Origin: Paenibacillus taiwanensis DSM 18679
Lineage (GTDB): Bacteria > Bacillota > Bacilli > Paenibacillales > Paenibacillaceae
DNA: 61,873 bases
Direction: 5' to 3'
NCBI RefSeq assembly: GCF_000425125.1
Contig: NZ_AULE01000005.1
Span: 1 to 61,873 of the forward strand
Below the pieces are notes generated by a model, which saw only the letters and a program-made list of their open reading frames with translations, had not been told where the DNA came from and did no database searches. Shown in pieces: positions 57,553-61,873 of this stretch (the stretch's first letter is position 1; every line of letters begins with the position of its first letter). The position numbers and the translations under genes were made by a program.

Positions 57553-59283
57553 GTGAAAATTCATATCGTAAAAAAAGGCGAATCTCTTTATTCGTTATCT
57601 CAGAAGTATGGGGTATCTTTAGATACACTCATTTCGATGAACCCACAACTGAGCGATCCGAACAAGCTGGATGTAGGGATGAAAGTTAAAGTTCCATCTA
57701 CGGTACATTCGACGGGTGGTTATGAAATCGTTCATAAGCATGTCGTAAAAGAAGGCGACACGATGTGGAAGTTAGCGAAGGCGTGGGGGATTCCACTACA
57801 AGCGATGATAGCAGCGAATCCGCAGCTCAAAAACCCAAATGTATTTCTCATCGGGCAGGTCGTTAATATTCCGAAGGTGACCACAGAACAATTACAAGCA
57901 CAAGGGCAACTAGAAAATCATTCGAATGAACAAGGCAGTGTCGGGTTACAATCAGGCAAAGGTGGTGTGTTACCTGGCAACAAGGCTGCTGCCACGTCTC
58001 CGAAGCCAAAGCATGAATTGCTGAAACCAAAGGCTGAAGTTACGCAGCCTCAGGCTCCACCAGTTGTTCCGCCGACACCAGTAGCTCCAGCTAAGCCAAG
58101 CGCTCCGGCCCCAAGCGTTACGCCGCAAGCAAAAGCAAAGCCGGCAGCGCCGACACCGATCTCGCCAAGCGCGAAGGGATCAAACCAAGCGCCGACACCG
58201 ATCTCGCCAAGCGCGAAGGGATCAAACCAAGCGCCGACACCGATCTCGCCAAGCGCGAAAGGATCAAACCAAGCGCCGACACCGATCTCGCCAAGCGCCA
58301 AAGGATCAAACCAAGCGCCGACACCGATCTCGCCAAGCGCAAAGGGATCAAACCAAGCGCCGACACCGATCTCGCCAAGCGCAAAGGGATCAAACCAAGC
58401 GCCGACACCGATCTCGCCAAGCGCAAAGGGATCAAACCAAGCGCCGACACCAATCTTGCCAAGCGCAAAAGGATCAAATTCAGCGCCAGCACCTTTTGCA
58501 GCAAATGCTAGCGTACTTACCCCATCATCGTTCCCTGCTTCTCAACCACAGCATGTTGATAACGGAGGAATGGGACTAACATATGAACAATTTACAGTGC
58601 AGTACCCGATGACGCCAGTACCTTGCAACCCATACAATTTCTATCCAACAGATGTGCATCCTTCGATGACTTGCGGACCCGCAGTTATGCACGGATACCC
58701 GGGTTCTGTAGGAGGGATTGGGAATGCCGTTCCAGGATACATGCCTACTGGGATGCCAGCCGGCGGACCGTCAGGGATTTGTGAGCCTAATTATCAGCCG
58801 TATGATTGCTACAATCCTTACGCTGCACCTGTCTTGCCAGCACATGCCGTCATAGAACCGGCTAATCCGTTAATGACTGCACATATCCAAAGTGTTCAAA
58901 GTACCCCACTTCCATATCAACCGGTCTATTCTGTGCCGGATGCGGGCCAATGGTATGGTCATGGTGTGAACCCTGAGCAAACTTACATGCCCTACGGGAA
59001 TGCTTCTGCAAATGGGAACCAACCTGAATTAAGCCCATACTCGCAGCATAACAATCAGGCGTATCAGTCAGCAGCAGGTGGAGTTCCTCGTCAAGAGGAC
59101 GATGGCGTCTGGGGTGTAGACCATCCATCAGTTGCTGTAGAGTCTGGCGCAGCAACGTCCACAAAGAAAAAAACAACCAAGAAAGAGTACAAAGCAACTA
59201 AAAAGAAAGCAAAAGTAAGAAGTGTAGAAACGAGTAGTGGAAGCAGATCAAGAAAACAAAGCACACCGTGGATTAATGGTTAA
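57553..59283 (+). CDS. safA: SafA-like spore coat assembly protein with two LysM domains
   Basis: The 576 residues start at GTG behind AGGAGGTTACAAC. LysM domains occupy about 2-47 (IVKKGESLYSLSQKYGVS) and 59-105 (VVKEGDTMWKLAKAWGIP). A Pro-rich linker then leads into eight tandem 14-residue repeats (199-310, APTPISPSAKGSNQ), a Tyr/Pro/Asn/Met-rich region and a Lys-rich tail. B. subtilis SafA has one LysM and a similar Tyr/Pro-rich body, localises to cortex-coat interface and binds SpoVID. The double LysM and long repeat are differences. Assignment by architecture and neighbourhood. Confidence 0.85.
   Translation: MKIHIVKKGESLYSLSQKYGVSLDTLISMNPQLSDPNKLDVGMKVKVPSTVHSTGGYEIVHKHVVKEGDTMWKLAKAWGIPLQAMIAANPQLKNPNVFLIGQVVNIPKVTTEQLQAQGQLENHSNEQGSVGLQSGKGGVLPGNKAAATSPKPKHELLKPKAEVTQPQAPPVVPPTPVAPAKPSAPAPSVTPQAKAKPAAPTPISPSAKGSNQAPTPISPSAKGSNQAPTPISPSAKGSNQAPTPISPSAKGSNQAPTPISPSAKGSNQAPTPISPSAKGSNQAPTPISPSAKGSNQAPTPILPSAKGSNSAPAPFAANASVLTPSSFPASQPQHVDNGGMGLTYEQFTVQYPMTPVPCNPYNFYPTDVHPSMTCGPAVMHGYPGSVGGIGNAVPGYMPTGMPAGGPSGICEPNYQPYDCYNPYAAPVLPAHAVIEPANPLMTAHIQSVQSTPLPYQPVYSVPDAGQWYGHGVNPEQTYMPYGNASANGNQPELSPYSQHNNQAYQSAAGGVPRQEDDGVWGVDHPSVAVESGAATSTKKKTTKKEYKATKKKAKVRSVETSSGSRSRKQSTPWING
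58147..58482 (+). repeat. 42-bp tandem repeat, eight copies, inside safA
   Basis: Seven nearly identical 42-base units starting GCGCCGACACCGATCTCGCC, and an eighth diverged unit (ILPSAKGSNS). Differences are mainly silent (GCGAAGGGA, GCCAAAGGA, GCAAAGGGA), so the array is young and in frame. Confidence 0.97.
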
Positions 59284-59293
59284 ATAAAATGCG

Positions 59294-59342
59294 AGGTCAG
59301 TCCAGTCAGCCGGATGTTTCGGTTGCAGTGACTGGCCTTTTT
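59294..59342 (+). terminator. Terminator of safA
   Basis: AGGTCAGTCCAGTCA...CCGGA pairs with TCGG...TGACTGGCCT with bulges, followed by TTTTT. Confidence 0.82.
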
Positions 59343-59497
59343 ATGTGACGAATGAAGTCTATGGTTTCTTGAAACTATTAAATTTGTCTTAATTTTTATT
59401 AATAGAATGTTTTGTGGTTTTTTTCCATTGATTCATCTAACCTAATAAAAGGAGCACTTGTACACATACAACTATAGAAACCATAGGAGGAATTATA

Positions 59498-60487
59498 ATG
59501 AACTTGAAAAAAACAATAATGGTGACGATGATTATATCCAGCTTGTGTATGACTTTGGCAGGTCCGATCTCAGTAAAAGCAGTGTCGGCAAACGAACAGC
59601 AGCAAAAAGTAGAGGTCAAAAAAATTAATATAGACAAGAAGCTCGCTGCCAAGCTGCAAAAAGCAGTAGAGCAATATGCGGGCAAAGCCGTCAAGCTTGA
59701 GAATGTAGGTACGTCTGAAGGTGAAAATTTAGCTATAGTTCAATCAACAGATGGAAAATACGGGGTTGAGTTTGCACCGAATACACAAAAAATATGGAAT
59801 GTTTTTGAGAAGATCAAACTTAACAAGGTCAGCAAAAAAGTACAAGACGAAACTTTAAAATATTTAAAAAAGGCGTATTCCAATAAAAAATACGTTTTTA
59901 ATGATGAGGCGGTCAAGATAAAGTTCTATAATAACAGTAAGAGCAATATAAGTAACGATTATGTCATGTATATTTTGGATGGAAAAGACTTCAATGCAAA
60001 TGTTAGAACGAATCCTGCTGATCAAGGAGTGAGTGTCCAAGCAACGATTCAAGTGGACAAGCAGAGCCTAGATTCTAAAATGCTAAAAACAGCACAAGAG
60101 GCGATCCAAGCAGGGTTTGATCATCAATTTGATGTGAAAAAGGCGCGTCTTGAAAGTGAATGGACACAGCGCGAGTGGATACTTCAAGATGACACGGCGA
60201 CCGTTTATGTGCTTAACGGGAAACCCGTTAGTATTATTAATGAGCTGGGGAATAAAGTGACTACAAGCAAAGAACTGACTGAAAAAGAGGTCAAAGAAGC
60301 GATTGCGCCGTTGGCGAAGCAAGTATTTAATATAGACATTTCAGGTTATACCGTAAAATGGGACAGCTTATTTAAAGATTACCGATTTATCGATAAAGGG
60401 CAAGTTACGGTGGTCAGAGCAGCATTGGATGCCGACAAAAACCTAGTTTATCTTAAAACAGGGAGCAGAGCGGCCGCGGGAAATTAG
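59498..60487 (+). CDS. Secreted Lys-rich protein of unknown function, modular
   Basis: The 329 residues begin with a signal peptide (MNLKKTIMVTMIISSLCMTLAG..., cleavage probably near AVSA-NE at about 31). The mature protein appears built from four units of about 65 residues, each a helix with Lys/Gln/Ala followed by beta strands; the last two (TAQEAIQAGF... and LTEKEVKEAIAPLAKQVF...) resemble PepSY/YPEB-type modules. I do not recognise an exact family. The base composition is more AT-rich than its neighbours. GGAGGAATTATA precedes the ATG. Possibly a cell-wall or protease-inhibitory protein, but that is a guess. Confidence 0.85.
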   Translation: MNLKKTIMVTMIISSLCMTLAGPISVKAVSANEQQQKVEVKKINIDKKLAAKLQKAVEQYAGKAVKLENVGTSEGENLAIVQSTDGKYGVEFAPNTQKIWNVFEKIKLNKVSKKVQDETLKYLKKAYSNKKYVFNDEAVKIKFYNNSKSNISNDYVMYILDGKDFNANVRTNPADQGVSVQATIQVDKQSLDSKMLKTAQEAIQAGFDHQFDVKKARLESEWTQREWILQDDTATVYVLNGKPVSIINELGNKVTTSKELTEKEVKEAIAPLAKQVFNIDISGYTVKWDSLFKDYRFIDKGQVTVVRAALDADKNLVYLKTGSRAAAGN

Positions 60488-60560
60488 ATAATTACTTTAT
60501 ACAGCTCGCGAAGTGATGCGTGTCAACGATGTTACTTAACAGCGTAAATCAGTAGACCGT

Positions 60561-60612
60561 ATGAACTGGCTCATTAATTGTAGTCGTATACAGCATTAAT
60601 GAGTTAGTTCAT
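60561..60612 (+). other. Long hairpin after the secreted protein gene
   Basis: ATGAACTGGCTCATTAAT pairs with ATTAATGAGTTAGTTCAT over 18 bases (two G-U pairs). No T run follows; probable terminator or processing site. Confidence 0.6.
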
Positions 60613-60725
60613 ATTATGCTAATAGGAGCATTACAAAGTAATACTGTGGTCGTATACTATATATGTAATAAATTGTGTATTGCAAAAAGTAGTCATCTCC
60701 TTTATATTTTAATACCTAGAGACCA

Positions 60726-60749
60726 AATCAGAAGGTAAAGCTTCTGATT
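60726..60749. other. Hairpin just upstream of tRNA-His
   Basis: AATCAGAAG-GTAAAG-CTTCTGATT is a perfect 9-bp stem ending 13 bases before the tRNA; possible processing signal or weak terminator. Confidence 0.5.
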
Positions 60750-60762
60750 AACTAGCTCATAT

Positions 60763-60839
60763 GGCGGTCGTGGCGAAGTGGTTAACGCATCGGATTGTGG
60801 CTCCGAGATTCGGGGGTTCGATTCCCCTCGATCGCCCCA
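60763..60839 (+). tRNA. tRNA-His (anticodon GTG)
   Basis: A full cloverleaf: acceptor GGCGGTC pairs with GATCGCC, anticodon stem-loop TCGGA-TTGTGGC-TCCGA with GTG, T arm GGGGGTTCGATTCCCC, encoded 3' CCA. Confidence 0.95.
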
Positions 60840-60855
60840 TTTTATTTCATTCTGT

Positions 60856-60937
60856 GCCGATGTGGTGGAATTGGCAGACACGCCGCACTCAAAATGCGGT
60901 GCCGAGAGGCTTGCCGGTTCGAGTCCGGCCATCGGTA
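60856..60937 (+). tRNA. tRNA-Leu (anticodon CAA)
   Basis: A class II tRNA with variable arm. Acceptor GCCGATG pairs with CATCGGT, anticodon loop CTCAAAA with CAA, T arm GCCGGTTCGAGTCCGGC. The 3' CCA is not encoded (ATTC follows), unlike tRNA-His 16 bases upstream. Confidence 0.93.
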
Positions 60938-61009
60938 TTCTAAAGTAGGTTGTAATGAAGCACTATGGAGTGGTTAGCATTTCATAAGTTACTTTCTTTA
61001 TACCCTCTG

Positions 61010-61065
61010 AAAGCGACGATAGAATCAAGCATTTATACAATGTTTGATTCTACCGTCGCTTTTTT
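61010..61065 (+). terminator. Strong terminator of the tRNA-His/Leu unit
   Basis: AAGCGACG-AT-AGAATCAA pairs with TTGATTCT-AC-CGTCGCTT, an 18-base arm followed by TTTTTT. It insulates the rRNA operon. Confidence 0.95.
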
Positions 61066-61380
61066 AGTTTTATTTAAGCGTGTAAGGACACTTTTTGTTT
61101 TCCGTTTATTTATAAAGTTTCCCTATCTGCGTATCATTCTTTTTATCTATTAACCTGTATGCTATTTCGAATCATGATAAGAAGCTTCAGTTGAGAGAAG
61201 CAGGTTGTTATGTTGTGAACCTCTTCATGAAGGAGGTAGGGGGCAGGACAGTATATTTTAAGCAGCAGAATGAATGTGACTAGATATCATTTAAAATGGT
61301 TGAAAATAGAAGCAGCTAATCCGTTCAGATTTGTATCTACTATTAATAGAGAATGCGTGAAGTGAGTTGGATTGATAGGC

Positions 61381-61409
61381 TTGTATGAGCATTATAACTG
61401 TTGTATAAA
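61381..61409 (+). promoter_or_regulatory. Possible upstream rrn promoter
   Basis: TTGTAT, 17 bp, TATAAA. The preceding stretch 61066-61380 holds no gene that I can support. Confidence 0.35.
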
Positions 61410-61426
61410 TTATTTTGATAAAAGGG

Positions 61427-61456
61427 TTGCAATTAAAAGCAACGTTATGGTATATT
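61427..61456 (+). promoter_or_regulatory. rrn promoter P1
   Basis: TTGCAA, 18 bp, TATATT, about 320 bases before 16S. Confidence 0.65.
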
Positions 61457-61522
61457 CTAATTCCTGCTTCGTTAAGAGGTTGGAAACAAGAAAAAGAAGA
61501 AAATAACTTTTTAAAAAAGATG

Positions 61523-61551
61523 TTGACTTCTCTTGAAAGACATGATATATT
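61523..61551 (+). promoter_or_regulatory. rrn promoter P2
   Basis: TTGACT, 17 bp, TATATT, with an A/T-rich stretch (TTTTTAAAAAAGA) upstream like an UP element. Confidence 0.8.
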
Positions 61552-61777
61552 ATAAAAGTTGCCGCTGACAATGCGGTGAAGAAAAGAAAGTAACTGACAA
61601 TTGTTCCTTGAAAACTGAACAACGAGCAACGTTGAATGAAGGACATGACTTCGGTCATGAAGCACATTTAACGGGAATGTTAAGAATCACGAGATTTATC
61701 TCGTCAGCAATACAATGAGCAAGTCAAACACTTGAGTGAAATTTGATCACAATCTTTGATTGTGTAGCGAAATTCGC
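61552..61777 (+). other. rRNA leader with boxA-type antitermination region
   Basis: TGTTCCTTGAAAACTGAACAA at 61602-61622 is the conserved Firmicute rRNA leader motif with boxA. Short hairpins follow (ACGAGATTTATCTCGT, ACAATC...GATTGT, GCGAAATTCGC), probably processing and folding signals. Confidence 0.8.
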
Positions 61778-61873
61778 TTTAATGGAGAGTTTGATCCTGG
61801 CTCAGGACGAACGCTGGCGGCGTGCCTAATACATGCAAGTCGAGCGGAGTTGATGAGGTGCTTGCACCTCTGA
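61778..61873 (+). rRNA. 16S ribosomal RNA, 5' end only
   Basis: The universal GAGTTTGATCCTGGCTCAG primer region starts at 61786, followed by GACGAACGCTGGCGGCG and the V1 loop (GAGCGGAGTTGATGAGGTG). The sequence runs off the window. The V1 type fits Paenibacillus. Confidence 0.98.

Noticed and set aside
58147..58482. CRISPR-like array
   Set aside because: Direct tandem units without spacers and in-frame coding; it is a protein repeat.
58050..58504. Two long minus-strand frames through the safA repeat
   Set aside because: Open only because the 42-bp unit lacks stops in these frames; artefact of the repeat.
61291..61665. Minus-strand frames over the rrn promoter region
   Set aside because: They cross promoters and the rRNA leader and have no translation signals.

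Overview
The window is chromosomal DNA of a spore-forming, low-to-moderate GC Gram-positive bacterium, most likely a Paenibacillus. The grounds are the gene order, the large set of sporulation genes (spoVID, safA, spoIIB, spoIVFA/B, spo0B), strong AGGAGG-type ribosome binding sites, frequent GTG/TTG starts, a T-box leader, and the 5' end of a 16S rRNA at the right edge. Nearly every gene is on the + strand and runs toward that rRNA operon; the exceptions are a tRNA-Arg and one Crp/Fnr-type regulator.

Layout. 1-483: the 3' end of a collagen-like (Gly-X-Thr/Ala) surface protein. 484-1413: gene-poor DNA with possible coding remnants, followed by a tRNA-Arg unit on the - strand. 1.7-13.6 kb: proteostasis block ysoA-like, tig, clpP, clpX, ispG, an AGCS amino-acid/Na+ symporter, lonB, lon. 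13.8-16.9 kb: GTPase ysxC, an unrecognised 195-aa protein, speD behind a structured leader, and an unrecognised membrane-anchored protein. 17.2-25.9 kb: tetrapyrrole operon hemA-hemX-(precorrin-2 dehydrogenase)-hemC-cobA/hemD fusion-hemB, an inverted Crp/Fnr gene, then hemL. 25.9-34.8 kb: pseudouridine synthase, spoVID, T-box-controlled valS, folC, murC. 35.2-50.3 kb: spoIIB, maf, radC, mreBCD, minCD, rodA-like, spoIVFAB, rng, L21-leader/rplU-ysxB-rpmA, spo0B, obg. 50.4-57.3 kb: aldo/keto reductase, then an amino-acid block pheB-hom-thrC-thrB-pheA-ilvE. 57.5-60.5 kb: safA, with a 42-bp tandem repeat, and an uncharacterised secreted protein. 60.7-61.9 kb: tRNA-His, tRNA-Leu, a strong terminator, tandem rrn promoters and the start of 16S rRNA.

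The backbone matches the Bacillus subtilis ysoA-tig-clpX-lonBA-ysxC-hemAXCDBL-spoVID-valS-folC-spoIIB-maf-radC-mreBCD-minCD-spoIVFAB-rplU-ysxB-rpmA-spo0B-obg-pheBA region. Departures from it are inserted genes (clpP, ispG, the symporter, speD, the Crp/Fnr gene, rluD-like, rodA-like, rng, the aldo/keto reductase, hom/thrC/thrB, ilvE) and the apparent absence of ysxE and comC. Functional themes are protein quality control, heme supply, cell shape and septum placement, spore coat morphogenesis (SpoVID and SafA are partners in B. subtilis), and phosphorelay signalling.

No insertion sequence, prophage, CRISPR array or obvious genomic island was seen. The most interesting non-routine signals are: a possible pseudoknotted leader and an 18-bp palindrome upstream of speD; a roughly 24-bp hairpin after murC followed by a small Cys-rich ORF; several other hairpins at gene ends without a U-tract; a Spo0B with two predicted membrane segments; a Crp/Fnr gene splitting the heme operon with a dyad next to it; and three proteins I could not assign to a function.
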